A DNA stretch of 64,000 nucleotides from NCBI GenBank assembly GCA_003254885.1, contig QANT01004858.1, forward strand, positions 1-64,000. Direction: 5' to 3'. This DNA comes from Purshia tridentata (lineage: Eukaryota; Streptophyta; Magnoliopsida; Rosales; Rosaceae). Within the stretch, counting starts at the first letter, position 1. Each line of letters opens with the position of its first letter. The notes under the pieces were generated by a model. It was given only the letters and a program-made list of their open reading frames with translations, was not told the origin of the DNA and searched no databases. This document shows, one piece after another, positions 38,728 to 50,262 of this stretch. A program made the position numbers and the translations under genes.

Positions 38728-41700
38728 CTACAAGCTCATCTCCGCTGGCAGGCTGATTTCAAGAAAGTACAAGCTGCAAAACAAGCAAAGAGAAAGTATT
38801 ATGTACAAAGAATGAGCAAGACTGATTAAACCGGAAGCTTTGGATGGGGAAACTGAAATCTGCCAGTCAAACAATATCTTCTTTTCTATGAGAATATTTT
38901 TCTTCGTTTTTTTATAATGTTAGCAATACCTTGCAGACATGAAAGCCATTCCCAAAAACACAGCCTTGACTGCTTGCTTCTGCCCTGCATAATCAAATGC
39001 CAAGGGCAGCATCTCATGCAGAGTTAGAAAAGCCATCACTCCACCAACTGTATCACAACAAAATTCATATAAACCAAAATTGTCAGAAGAATATAATTTA
39101 TTGATTGAGATATTAAACAATCATTAATTTGGCAAACCTGATCCTAGCAGGCCTTCAAGAATTTCAGGACTCAAGCTGCTTGGGAATAGATAGGCTGTAG
39201 CAGAAGTGAAAACCATTAACCAGTGGTGGATTAAGAGATTTCATTTAGTAGGGGCAAAACTTAATAGATTATCGATTCTGCAGACAACAGTTACTATTAC
39301 TTTTTACTTTCAATTTATCAATTATTTTTATATTATTGCAAACAACCCTGGATTTCAAATCAAAAGCCCTCAATATTTTAAAGACGTGAATATTACAGGT
39401 GAATCTTGGAAACTTATCAAATGCAGGTGGGGCCTGGATAAGAAAATTCTCAAAACTTCTGAACATATCGGCATAAACTCTATAATTTTCAAATTTTCAA
39501 TGGGGGCAGTTGCTTCCATTGCACACATTCTAAATCCACCCTTTGCCATTATCATTGGTAAAAGATATCTTTGGCAGTTGACATACCTACAATTATAACA
39601 CCCAAAGGCTCGGCAAAACCAGAAAGTGTCGCCAATTTGAATGCCTGCCATTTGCTGGTACATGTAGAAAAACCCACCATTTAATAATTTATTATATGCA
39701 TGATTTTCTGTTCATCGAGAGATATTCATAAAATATTTGACTATACAGGCCAAGATAAACTTGTGAATATATATGATGCCTCTTGTTTCCTCACAATTAA
39801 TAACTCATAAATACTTCAAAAAGCTGAAATATATGATGCCTTCATAAATGCTCACCTCTGTGTTGCAAAGTAAATAGGAAGTGCAACAGCAACACCCTAG
39901 AAAAGAGAAACTCGTGACTTTATAATAAAGAATAAGATAATAATAGTTCTACAATAATTTAAAGTCCAAACTAAGACTTTAAAGCAATCTTCTAGTTTTT
40001 GAATAGTCTACAATTTTGATCATCACACTTCAAGTCATAAAGTTTATGAATAATTAGAGCATGATGATATTCATCATCAATATGATATCAGCATTATATT
40101 GCAATCAGCATTAGTTCCATAGATTTCAAAGACTGTCACCTTAACCGCAAAAGAACAAGTCTCTTCTATTATTAAAATTACCAGTCCAACCATTGTTGGC
40201 ATGGACAGTGTTTGAGCTTGGAAATTATGTGCTACTTTTATCCATGGCAGAGCACAAGCAATTAGAGTAATACTACATGGTTACAAAATTTAGGGAATAC
40301 CTCTGGGATGTTGTGTAAGGCAATTGCCAAGGCCAAGTTGACACCGACACGAAGGCCCTGCATAGAATTTTGGAATAAGCAGAGGAAGGAAGTCTGATCA
40401 TTCAAGGAGACTTTTTCCAGCATAATTTATAAACAAATTTATATTAAATCAAACACAAAACCGAATTCAAAGTAAAATAAGCATAAGCCATGAGCTCATA
40501 TATCTAATTAATAGCAGAATTAACTCAATACTCTAAGAACAATAAAATCTTAAGCTGGGAGTACCTTCATTGATCCAAGAAACACTGCCATTCCTTCCGG
40601 AAAATTGTGCAAGCTTATGCCTGCAACCCAAAGGACATGATATTCCACATTATCGACTATGGAAATTAAGTAACTAACTCTTCTGATTCAACGGGTAATG
40701 TCTAAGTAAATTTAAAAAATAAAATAAAATAACAGTCTGGAAGGTGGGTTAAAGCATCTTGAAAGTAGTAATACCTATTGCTGTAACAATACCACTGAAT
40801 AAAACTTGACGGCGATGCTTTTTCATAGTGTCTTTGCCCCCTTCATCCCCACTTTTCTGTTGTTAAAGCATATTGTCACACGGTCAATACCTTCAATATT
40901 CTGGGTAAAAGTAAAATGCCGAATCATGTGGAAGAGTATTTACAAAATACTAGAGCACAAGGAGACAAAATCATCAATACCTTCTTACTTCTCACATCTG
41001 AAGTAGGAGCAAGCGTTGGTTCTGGAATAAAATTGGCAATTATAGCAAAGAATATGACACCTGCAAAAAACTGCACCGCCAAGAATCATAAATCTAACTA
41101 TTAAAGAAATATGAACAACTCATGTCATTAAAGTGATGCATTTAAATCAGATGAACATTGAAGTACATGGCTTACCCATAGGTTGGCTTTCAAAAATCCA
41201 ATTGAGTTTATAGCATTGTGAGCCAAATCTAGGAAAGATATGCTTAGCATCAGCCCTGCAGCAAAGCCCTGAAGAGAGAGTATTCAGAAGTTTAGATGGA
41301 TTCTTCTGCCCCTAACCATATCTTGACTATAACATCAAATCCAAAGGAACAATGGACTGTCGCAAAAATTTCATCAATTGCTAAATGGATGTTTTCTAAG
41401 TTAAAAATAAACATTGACATTGCTGGTAGAGTAAACTACATTGGTGACATTTCAAGTTTTAAACATCTGCTGGAAGAGGGAAACAATTAAGTCAATAAAA
41501 TGAGTTAACTCTTCAAAGATGAATTTGTGCAACATAAATGATGAAATTCTTCTTCTTCGTCTGTTTTTTTTTTTTTTTATGCTGCCAAATGTAAAAATTT
41601 CAGAATTGGAGGATATGAAAGCTAAACACCTGTAAAAGTCCAAGCATCTTCAAATTGGGAGTCTCATTGAGAATAACAAACAGTGCACCTGTTCCACATT

Positions 41701-42285
41701 CCAAACTTATAATTAGACTCCAGAACAGAATCTGACCATTAAGCATCGAGGTGAACATCAGAAATAAAGAAATGCCATAAGAACAACAAATCAAAAGCCT
41801 GTTTCACACCGCCACCAGTACCAAAAACTGGCCTAGAAAACAATGGGAACACCGAGCACATCCCAGCAATGCCTTCATCAGAAATTACGCCATTAAACCT
41901 CAACTTCACAACAACTTAACGGAGTGGATTTTCTTGGAAATAGAAATCACTAGAAACTAATTTAAAAAGTTCACCAGCAAACTAACCAATATCAGACTTC
42001 TATCAAAAATTCAATAAGACAAACTAAGAAAGCAAATTTGAAGCCAAAGGTCCCAAAACCCACAAGTAAGAAATACCCAGAAGCAAATTTGGAGGATCAT
42101 ATTTGATAAACGAAAGAACAAGAATGAAACGGTCCACTAATAGTAATGGGATAATCTGAAATTGACATTACTGAAATGGGTACGTGAAGCAGAGCTTGAA
42201 TCAGCATAAACTTGAACTCACCGATAGAAGTACTCAATCCACCGACAAGAGAGAGCGCGAGAGCCACTAAGACCTGAGAATCCAT
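38728..42285 (-). CDS. ZTP29: Zinc transporter ZTP29 (ZIP family, GufA-like)
   Basis: ZIP-family metal permease. Arabidopsis ZTP29 is reported in the ER and linked to the unfolded-protein response under salt. Twelve exons in transcript order join in frame: 42222-42285, 41630-41688, 41176-41268, 40981-41070, 40775-40856, 40565-40620, 40301-40357, 39856-39896, 39587-39654, 39138-39194, 38930-39047 and 38728-38773. They give 276 residues, the same length as the Arabidopsis protein. Zinc-coordinating helices carry HNFPEG (134-139) and HNIPEG (163-168), with HEMLPLAFDYAGQK further on. A short charged loop (SKKKSGDEGGKDTMKKHRR, about 100-118) separates helices 3 and 4. The start MDSQVLVALALSLVGGLSTS matches the family N-terminus. 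All borders are GT/AG. Intact. Confidence 0.94.
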
Positions 42286-43521
42286 GGAGCGCTTTGACCC
42301 AAAATTTCAAACTGAAAGACGAAAAAGGTTCAAATCGTGGGGGGTTGAAAAGAGTTTGACGGAGTATGACTGAATAGAGTAAAATGAAACTGTGGAAGGT
42401 GGAATGGTCTAGCTATCGCGAACGCGAAGCTAAATATAGTGGAAGGAGGGAGCGAGAGGGAACTTTGATATTTTATAGTGGAAGAAAGAGATGTTTGAAT
42501 GGGTGGTCCAAGCAAGTGTTAGAAAGCAAAGTTTCTTTCTTTCTTTCTATCTATCTATCTTTCTTTCTCCAGAGTCTATACCAAACGTTGTATCGTCATC
42601 GTCTCCGTCCTTCATGGAAATGCTTCGTATATCTAGGGGCTAGTGCTAGTGTGCTACCACTGCAGACTGCAAAGGGTTTCACGCGACGAATCATGCCTCA
42701 ATTACCTAATAATCTAACATTAATAAACTAAATTTATTTATTTTTCATTTATAATCTTAACTAATTTGAGAGATGAGGGATCGAATTCCTCACTGAGCCA
42801 TCTCAAATATTACAATTTTAACTAATTTAAAGTACATACACAACGAATATTATGAAAAGATAAGCATTGTTAATATTAAACTTATGAGATATGGCTAAAA
42901 TGTCAATTTTTACATAAACATAATATCAAATTATCAACGCACAAAAAAAGTTGTAACTTTTTTATTTCTTAGAAGTAAATTATGATGCTTTATGGATGAT
43001 CATGGATGGTGTTGGATTAGGTATTTAGGTATAGTTGACGCAAGTATAATTAGGTTGAGTCGTTAATAGCTTCCTAGTGCTGTCTACAGATAAAAGTAAT
43101 TTACTTGTCAATGGTTAATGTCCATTTATGTACAATCGTCCATGGAAGTTTACTAATTACATCAAATATCCCCAAATGCCGATCTCTCTAAAACTCTCAA
43201 CTCCATTTCAAGATTGAGATCTGGAAGAATATAATATAGTATATGTTGATAGAGAGCAAACTTGGGTACCTACAAGTAATCGGCATCTTTGTTGTCGTAT
43301 TAGGCAATTGACTATATGGTAAGAGTATGAGGCAATAAATTAATAACTAAGCAAATTCATGCCCAGTAATGGCCTAGAAATTTAACAGATCGATTTGAGC
43401 TCATATGGAGCATTCAAATTCTTCAACACCAATTGATTTGGACCTCCACTTAATTTCATCTATGCTTCATCCTGGTCAAATGGAAGAAGGAAGAACATAG
43501 ATGCATCAACTAGAGGCATAG
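42286..43521. other. Intergenic, with a tetranucleotide repeat
   Basis: After the ZTP29 promoter comes an impure (TTTC)n/(TATC)n microsatellite at about 42532-42569. The rest is AT-rich, with a small dyad GAGATG/CATCTC around 42770-42808. No gene or clear transposon ends are seen before the element at 43531. Confidence 0.6.
42431..42439 (-). promoter_or_regulatory. Probable TATA element of ZTP29
   Basis: On the minus strand the sequence reads CTATATTTA about 146-154 bases before the start codon, followed by a CT-rich leader. This is a positional inference only. Confidence 0.4.
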
Positions 43522-43530
43522 TTATTAATA

Positions 43531-44986
43531 GGGAAAATTTTAGCAAAAGGACTATAATTATACCCCGTTTTGCAATTAAGGATGTGAATTTCAAGTTGTT
43601 CCAATTAAGGATTATATTTATCGGTTTGTTTCAATCAAGGGTCTACCGTTAAATCCGTCAACCTCTCCGTTAATTTTAGGGACTATTTCATCTTTTCCAT
43701 AAAAAATTAATAATAAAAAATAAAAAAAAACCCAAAAATTCAATTAAAAAACAATAAACAAAAAAACATTAAAAAATCAACACAAAATAAAAATTAAAAA
43801 ACAACACAATATTATCAAAAAATCAACACACATTGATCGATCAACAAAGAAAAAACAACCCCTACAATTTTTTTTTCTTTTTCTTCTTCCTGTATTTGCT
43901 TGCACGGTTGCACCCAGATTCTTTTTCTTCTTCTTTTTCTTTCCAAACCCCAAAATCCATTTACAAAATTTGCAGTAAACTAAGAAAAAAAATACTTAAA
44001 AATACCAAATTTTTTTGTTTTTGGTTCTTCTTCAGTTCTTCCCCACCCACACCTACCCCACCCAAATCCTTTCTTCCTCGTAGCTCCCTTCTCCCGCCCA
44101 ACCCAGCCACCTAGCCAGGCGCTCCTCATCCCGCAACACCTCTTCACGCATCACCTATACCTTGGCGTTCCTCACCAATATCATTTGGTATAAGACTCCA
44201 TCTGTTGGAAGTTTATGTAATAATTCTTGCAGAGGTTCATTTTTTTCCAGATCTGGGCTGGGGCTGGGTGGGCTTTCGGTGGAGGCATGGGAGTAGATCT
44301 AGGTGGGGCATGGTTGAGGGTGGAGGTGGGGCTGGGTTGGATGGGGGAAGGGGTGCGACGGGGTTAGTGGGGAGGGAGGGGCGCCGTCACGTTGGAAGGG
44401 GATTTTCGAGGTGAAGGGCGCTGCCGCGTTGGGATGGGGTTTTCGAGGTGAAGGGCGCCGAGGTTGGGGGTTGGGTTAGGTGGGAGAGGGAGCTACGGGG
44501 GAAGGGGAAGGGGTTTCGGGAAGAGATTGGTGCTACTGCTGGGTGGGGAAGAAGAACCAGGGAAAAAAAAGTTTTTTAATATTTTTATTGGTTGTTTTAA
44601 TTAATTTATTTTTTGGGTTTATTGTAAATGGATGAAAAAGAAAAAAAAATTGTGGGTTGTGTGGGATTTTTTGATGATTTGTATTGATATTTTTTTATGA
44701 TATTGTGTTGATTTTTTTTTGATGAATTTGTGTTGATTTTTAGTTTGATGATTTGGTTTTTTTTTTCTTTTTTAATTGAATTCTTGGGTTTTTTTATTCT
44801 TATTATGAATTTTTTGACAGAAAAGACAAAATTGCCCCTAAAATTAACAGAAATATTGACAGACTTAACGGTGCATCCTTGATTGAAACAAATCGATAAA
44901 TATAGTCTTTAATTGGAACAACTTGAAATTCACATCCTCAATTGTAAAATGAGGTATAATTATAGTCTTTTTGCTAAAATTTTTCC
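43531..44986. mobile_element. Fold-back MULE-type DNA transposon
   Basis: A 1456-bp element is flanked by a perfect 9-bp target duplication TTATTAATA (43522-43530 and 44987-44995). The terminal inverted repeats run at least 170 bases at roughly 85-90 percent identity. They begin GGGAAAATTTTAGCAAAA on the left and GGAAAAATTTTAGCAAAA on the right arm read inverted. Both arms contain GATGTGAATTTCAAGTTGTT and GTTTCAATCAAGG. Weaker inverted similarity continues inward through A-rich/T-rich and CCCCACC/GGTGGGG tracts, so most of the element could fold on itself. There is no transposase. Long terminal repeats plus a 9-bp duplication are the hallmarks of Mutator-like elements. The high arm identity and intact target duplication suggest a fairly recent insertion. 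Confidence 0.88.
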
Positions 44987-44995
44987 TTATTAATA

Positions 44996-45542
44996 CATGG
45001 GAGTAAAAATACTATAAAATACAAACGTATATTATATGCTTCTCAAAACTGAGAAAGAGAAAGAGAGGGAAGAGAAGGAGAAAGAGAAGGAGGAGATGAT
45101 GCGTTGACGGAGAGGGATTCGACCGCCGGCAATGATGACGGTTGCGGGTGGGAGGAGGCTGGCAAATGTCTATTGTTTTTGGTAGTTTTGTCATTTTCTT
45201 TAGTTTTTTGTCCTTTATGATAATTTTGCATTGGGAGAGTTTTGTCATTTTCTAAATAGGCAAAGGGAATGGGTAGTGAGAGAAAAAGAGGTGTTCTCTC
45301 TAATATAATCAAGTAAATTAAACTTCCAAGATAACCCAAAACATTCTCCAAAATTCCTTTCATATCCTTTGAAAAAGAACCTCTAGGCTCTAGTCGAAGC
45401 TTCCCTCTTCAGCAAGAAATAGAATACAGTGGTTCGATAGACAGAGAGAGGCTATTCCTCCTCCAAACCCCTAGACGAACCCCCTCATTTCTCCCCCATT
45501 TTCCATCACTTTCCCGAGAAAAAGAAAAGCCTCCCAAACCCA
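44996..45542. other. CCME promoter and leader region
   Basis: About 550 bases between the transposon and the CcmE gene. The transposon therefore sits within about 560 bases of this start codon. The stretch 45380-45540 is CT/CA-rich like a leader. A minus-strand frame across 45012-45363 is Leu/Ser-rich low complexity and is not accepted as a gene. Confidence 0.5.
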
Positions 45543-46328
45543 ATGGCCACTCGGCTTGCTCTCGGCCTCAAGTCCCACCTCACCCGTAGCACAACGGCCA
45601 TCCCATCTTCCATCATTCATCACCGTCAGTTCATCAAATTTCCACCGTCGATCTTCTCCTCACTCTCCAACCCCCAGCCACTCCCATCCTTACCTACCCT
45701 CCAAATCTTCAGCCTCCGCTTCCTCTCCACCTCTCGCCGCGGCCCGACCCGGCCTAAGTCCGTTGACATTGGAGCCCGGGCCCGCCAGATGCAGGCCCGC
45801 CGCCTCTGGACCTATGCCCTAACCTTCAGCTGTATCGCGGGCTTCATAGTCATCGTCCTCAACAGCTTCCAAGAGCAATTAGTCTTCTACGTCACCCCAA
45901 CCCAAGCTCTCGAAAAATATTCCTCAAACCCTAGCAAGAGCAAGTTCAGGCTTGGGGGTCTGGTCCTCGAAGGCAGCGTTGTCCAACCCGCCAAGTCGGC
46001 CGAGATGGAGTTCGTCATCACCGATTTGATGACCGATATCTTGGTCCGGTATAAGGGCTCGCTGCCCGATTTGTTTCGCGAGGGGCACTCCGTCGTGGTC
46101 GAGGGCTTCGTGAAGCCGTTTACGGATGAAATTCGCAAGGAGGTGTCGAAGAAAAGCGTATCGGGGAAGGCGAGGGCCGGTGAGTGCTATTTTTCGGCCA
46201 CGGAGGTTCTGGCAAAGCACGACGAGAAATATATGCCCGGGGAGGTTGCTGCGGCGATCGAGAAGAATAAGAAGAAAATCGAGGCGGAGGCCGGTGGTCA
46301 AGGTGGAGGAGATGTTAAGAGCTCCTAG
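45543..46328 (+). CDS. CCME: Cytochrome c maturation protein CcmE, mitochondrial
   Basis: CcmE is the periplasmic-type haem chaperone of the system I cytochrome c maturation pathway, which plant mitochondria retain. It binds haem covalently through a histidine and passes it to apocytochrome c. This intronless gene encodes 261 residues. There is a Ser/Arg-rich mitochondrial presequence (about 1-70), a transmembrane helix (about 89-107, YALTFSCIAGFIVIVL) and then the beta-barrel domain. The domain shows VFYVTPTQALEKY, FRLGGLVLEGSV and VVVEGFV. The haem-binding motif VLAKHDEKY is complete, with His226 and Tyr230. A Lys/Glu-rich tail of about 30 residues follows. The start is the only ATG that gives a presequence and sits in a suitable context (CCCAATGGCC). 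Confidence 0.95.
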   Translation: MATRLALGLKSHLTRSTTAIPSSIIHHRQFIKFPPSIFSSLSNPQPLPSLPTLQIFSLRFLSTSRRGPTRPKSVDIGARARQMQARRLWTYALTFSCIAGFIVIVLNSFQEQLVFYVTPTQALEKYSSNPSKSKFRLGGLVLEGSVVQPAKSAEMEFVITDLMTDILVRYKGSLPDLFREGHSVVVEGFVKPFTDEIRKEVSKKSVSGKARAGECYFSATEVLAKHDEKYMPGEVAAAIEKNKKKIEAEAGGQGGGDVKSS

Positions 46329-48069
46329 ATTTAATGGGTATGAGTTCATTTGTATTTTTGTGGTGGTTTTTTTTGTAGTTGTTTAGTATATATTCGTTGA
46401 TTGAGAAATGGGTTATAATTGGGTAGTTGGATAATCGATTGATTAACATTTAGGTGAGGGAATAGGCATTGGTGTTGAAGAAGAGAGAAAAATTTTGGAA
46501 ATTTAAGGGTTTAAAAGGTTCCAATTTTGTTGTTGTAGTGATACATCTCACTGGTGAACTCTATATTGTTTCAATTCAACTGAGTAATGAATAATGCCAT
46601 TAATTGGGAATGGCATAGTCAATTGAAATAGCTGGCAAGTATTGTGTTGATACTGCTTCAACTTTGAGAATATGCATTCGATGTTTGCTTATGATCACAG
46701 TAGGTTATTGAGAAAGAAGGAAGAGATGTGTGTGTTTTCTTCTCCTGTGTGCTTGGTTTGAATTTTGCGCTGTAATTTTTAGCAACTATTATGCAAAGAT
46801 GTTGCATCACTAATTTGTTATGAATTGTCTGAACAATTTGTTGTCTTGGTGTACGTTTTGGTCTTCTGAAGCATTTAGTGTTTTCTTTTATTTGGAATTG
46901 TTTGACCATCATCTGGGTCTACCTATCAGAAAATTATGAATATGCATCTTTGAACCCAGCTTCCCACCTCTATAATGTCTAAAATCTAGCTTTCCCCACT
47001 ATGTACTAGGGAGTAACCTTGCACCATACATCAAGATCACAAACAAGTATAGAATCGTTCATTGATCTACACTACACCTTTGCCTAAAAAAGTACATTTT
47101 TGTCGGTAGTTATGGATTGTATAATGTTTTTGAGCATGTAATTGAAGAATAGTGCTCTATGAACAAACTGAGTAATCTCTTACCTAGCTTGAAGAGTTTT
47201 AATACCCAACCACCCCAAATAATAAAAACCTGAAAGCTTGCATGGCCAAGAGTATTTTGCTATAAAATAATATGCCCAAATGTATGTTCAGTCTATGGAG
47301 AAGCTAGATAGTCGCATTAAATGAGTGATTTACTTTGTGATTTGTGGTCATGTTTGCATTACTTTTATTTTTTGGTCACACTTAGTCTGACAATGTTGCC
47401 ACTAATCCCATATGACTAGGTGTAGGCATGAAAATCAGGAATCCATTATGTTTTTGTTGTCACACTAGTTCTAGCAAATTTTCTGCCTGAGCATATCTTT
47501 CCCTTGACAATAGGATTATTATTATTTGTCTGACTAAGTGTGTTTTGAATTGCAATAAGCACGTTTCATGTATTTCAAATTTGTAATTGGCTTCTTTATG
47601 TTATTTAAACTGTGATTCTGCTCAGACAAAAGAATAATCCTCGTCCAGATGACGAATTGCCTCTCAACTTAGCCCAGAAAGTTGGAAATACTTATTAGAG
47701 GTTGTCTTCAAATAGATGACGAAGTTACTCATTGGCTATTATAGAGCCTTGTATACACTGCTAGATCAGGCTTTGGCAGCATCTTTGAGGCTGTTAAGTC
47801 AGGCTTTGCTTAAATAAAAACTGTGGCCATGGCCGCTAGAAATGCAACAAAAAATAAGACTAGTATATAAAATTCCATAACCAATGATTAGGGTGAATTA
47901 AAATTCAAGAAAAACTAAATACATCTTCACCGCCCCCCTCTATCACCCACATGCATGCATGATGCAATATTCATCCTACCAAACCCATCCCACCTCCAAA
48001 AGAATACAAAATAAAATTATATATATCTCATAATAACAATATATATGGTACTCTCACTCTCAAACCTCT
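46329..48069. other. Intergenic, no gene seen
   Basis: The 3' UTR of CCME is followed by AT-rich sequence. Convergent genes end here (CCME on plus, an AG-peptide gene on minus). I saw no coding region, RNA gene or transposon ends. Confidence 0.6.
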
Positions 48070-48270
48070 CTAATGCCAAAGTATACCAAAGAGAGAGAGG
48101 AACAGGGAAGCGCAGACAAATGCGCTGGAAAATGTCACCAGAATTCCGGATCCAGCGTCCAACGCTGGCCCTGGCGAAGGTGCAACCCCGCTATCCTGCG
48201 CCATAACTGAGGCAAGCACCGCGGCCAATACCATCAAGAACAGAGCCTTGCATATGCTGAGGTGCGCCAT
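48070..48270 (-). CDS. Arabinogalactan peptide
   Basis: A 66-residue precursor of a GPI-anchored arabinogalactan (AG) peptide, a class of tiny cell-surface proteoglycans. It has a signal peptide with the core ICKALFLMVLAAVLASVMA (cleavage probably before or after Gln25). A mature region with the glycomodule APSPGPA (prolines that would be hydroxylated and O-glycosylated) follows. The rest is a C-terminal hydrophobic GPI-attachment signal beginning near DAGSG and ending SLFLSLFGILWH. It is intronless. A TATA box stands about 135 bases upstream. It is unrelated in sequence detail to the two AG peptides to its right. Confidence 0.85.
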   Translation of the reverse strand: MAHLSICKALFLMVLAAVLASVMAQDSGVAPSPGPALDAGSGILVTFSSAFVCASLFLSLFGILWH

Positions 48271-48403
48271 TTCTAGACAAACAGAAAGGGGCGTGAACTG
48301 TGAACTTGTGGGAAGTATGAAGATTGAAGATGGAAGAGAGTTTGTGCAGGTTGAAAAGTGAAGGAAGACTGTGACTTGTTTGAGAGACAGGGAGATTTGT
48401 TAT

Positions 48404-48412
48404 GTATTTATA
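48404..48412 (-). promoter_or_regulatory. TATA box of the minus-strand AG-peptide gene
   Basis: The minus strand reads CCTATAAATACATAAC about 135-145 bases before the start codon at 48270. This is close to the plant TATA consensus. Confidence 0.65.
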
Positions 48413-49414
48413 GGCCTTTCAATTTTCAAATTTTGGTAATTAAAATTTAAATCTAAAATTCAAATTCAAATTAAGTATCAGGAGTGGGTAACGTTTCTCT
48501 TCCGTTTACGTCTTCTGGGGCCCATAATCAGGAGGTGATATGATATGCCAGCATTCACTGTTCTTTCTGCGGTCCCCACAACGGCTCTCTTGGTCAGTTG
48601 GTCTGCTTTGCTGGCTGCCACGGCAGTATCTGGACCGTTGAATAAGCAAGAAAGATCCACGGAACAGAGAGAGGTAGTGAAGTTCAAAACTCACCAAACA
48701 AATAATTAAAATTCAGTTTAAACGGTCATCTCTCTCGGGTTATTCCCCTTTTCTGTGGAGGCCCAAAGCAAAACTGAAAGCATTCTGGCCCATCTGCTGG
48801 CTGCATGATGACCCATCTGTCAAGGGTAATTTTGCCTTTTCACATGGCATATTTTATAATGTTTAGGGAAGTATGTTTTTCACAACATGGCTATCAAAGA
48901 TCAAAATCAAACAATGTTTTTGAATCCATTGCATACGACCATATGAAAATATTTCACAATGCCTTTGGTTAATCGTAAAAAGTTATTTATACTCCGAAAA
49001 ATTTAAGACTTAAAAAATATCTGAATTAAAAGTTATAATATTTATTTTAAAGGATTTTGATAGCATTCTAGTATTTCTCTCTTAGATTTTGATAAATTTT
49101 ATGAAAGTCAATAAAAATTTATAGAATCCATGAAATGTGTAAACCTTTTTAAAATCCATTATAATTCCATGTGTTTGAAAAATTATATTGTACAGTGTAC
49201 TGTGTACACATTATTATTTATTTATTTTATATAATTTTTTATTTTGGTGAAAAACTATCGTATGTTTCTCAAATTCAACAACTTACCATTTTTGGTAGAA
49301 ATTCAACAGCTTACTATTGAACGACAGATTAAAAAAGTACAAAATCTTGCAAACTTCAAAAGAAAAAACCAACAGATATATTCCAGAAATAGCCTAAACG
49401 TCCATCGGTAAAGC

Positions 49415-49424
49415 ATATATATAT
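49415..49424 (+). promoter_or_regulatory. TATA box of AG-peptide copy A
   Basis: CATATATATATTCCCCC lies about 155 bases before the start codon. The equivalent position in unit B (51091-51100) keeps TATATATATACCCCC, and the leader between TATA and ATG is nearly identical in the two units. Confidence 0.6.
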
Positions 49425-49578
49425 TCCCCCAGGAGCACTCGATTTCCTCAAAACGCTTGAAAGTAACATATATTGAATAAACAAGCTCTCTAACATTCCA
49501 AGGCCTTGCATATTTTCAGTCGTTGACAAATTTCTCTGTTGTTGGAGTTTTTTCTCTCCGGTCGACTACACATCAGCC

Positions 49579-49785
49579 ATGGACATGAAGAAGGTTTTCC
49601 TCGTTGTCCTCGTCGTCACTGTCTGCATGATCGTAGCCGCAGCCACCGCAGAGGGTCTTATTGCTACCGCCTCTGCTCTTGCGGAGAGACCTAATTCTGT
49701 CAGTGGCTCTGCCGCAAACGTGCCCCTGGTTCAGTCCTTGGTTGGCGCTTCAATCATGTCCTTCTTGGCCTTTTTCTTGCACTAA
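49579..49785 (+). CDS. Arabinogalactan peptide, AGP23-like, proline-poor copy A
   Basis: A 68-residue, intronless precursor. It has a signal peptide (MDMKKVFLVVLVVTVCMIVA and following, cut probably after TA), a short mature segment and a GPI signal (VPLVQSLVGASIMSFLAFFL). The layout and the MKK start and LVGAS end resemble Arabidopsis AGP23/AGP40, which are pollen AG peptides. The mature segment reads EGLIATASALAERPNSVSGS. Relative to copy B, two proline codons have become leucine (CCT to CTT) and only one proline remains. The glycosylation motifs that define an AG peptide are therefore nearly gone, while the last 30 residues are identical to copy B. It may be drifting, or may now make an almost unglycosylated GPI peptide. 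Confidence 0.8.
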   Translation: MDMKKVFLVVLVVTVCMIVAAATAEGLIATASALAERPNSVSGSAANVPLVQSLVGASIMSFLAFFLH

Positions 49786-49999
49786 ATTATTGATCTAGTG
49801 ATCATCTTACATGCATGGATGTATTGCTTTTTTTTATGATGGATGTATCATGTATGTGAACTAAAATAAAACAATATGATCCTGTTTTGAATAACCGTAT
49901 TGCATTCAGGATTCGAATGCTCCTTGGTTCCATCAAATATTTTATTGGTGACACTCCACAATTACGTAAAAACAAATAATAATTATATAAAAGGGCTCA

Positions 50000-50262
50000 A
50001 CTTGTAGGCTTTGAATATTGATTAGACTTTGTGTGAACCAAATTGCTGTTTCTCTCTCGATCGATGACACAGCTGCAAGTTCCTCAAGCCTTTCCTGCGA
50101 AAGCAAATTTGCTCAAATCTCTAGCAATGACTTCAGGGATTCAGCTCTCTGCTGGCTTTTCAGGATCCCATTCAAGTCTTTGTTTAGAGGCTCCATTCAC
50201 TTCCTGAGGATGATCTTCCTCGGCCTTAACTTTACATGGAAGTGTCACTTTAATTGGTAATT
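50000..50262 (-). pseudogene. NEK (NIMA-related kinase) C-terminal fragment, copy A
   Basis: Read on the minus strand this gives the tail typical of plant NEK kinases: KVKAEEDHPQEVNGASKQRL, then RAESLKSLLEI, an in-frame TGA where the family has Cys, then ANLLSQERLEELAAV and ERETAIWFTQSL. Plant NEKs end in RAEALExLLE..LL....LxELxxVLxPFGxxxxSxRETAIWLTKS. An extra base in an AAAAG run shifts the frame before RAE. The LxPFG piece is missing. The right boundary is the duplication junction near 50306, so only the tail is present. It is a dead host-gene fragment. Confidence 0.7.

Larger units (their letters stand above)
48271..49578. other. Intergenic and promoter of AG-peptide copy A
   Basis: Holds the promoter of the minus-strand AG-peptide gene (to about 48450) and the first 920 bases of tandem unit A. 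No gene is visible. A minus-strand frame at 48478-48697 lacks family resemblance. Confidence 0.6.

Noticed and set aside
44205-44414. Gly/Arg-rich frame in the G-rich core of the fold-back element
   Set aside because: Composition follows from GGGT/GGGA repeats inside the transposon. There is no sign of a protein.
45924-46349. 141-residue minus-strand open frame
   Set aside because: Antisense to the CcmE coding region, with composition explained by it. No family resemblance.
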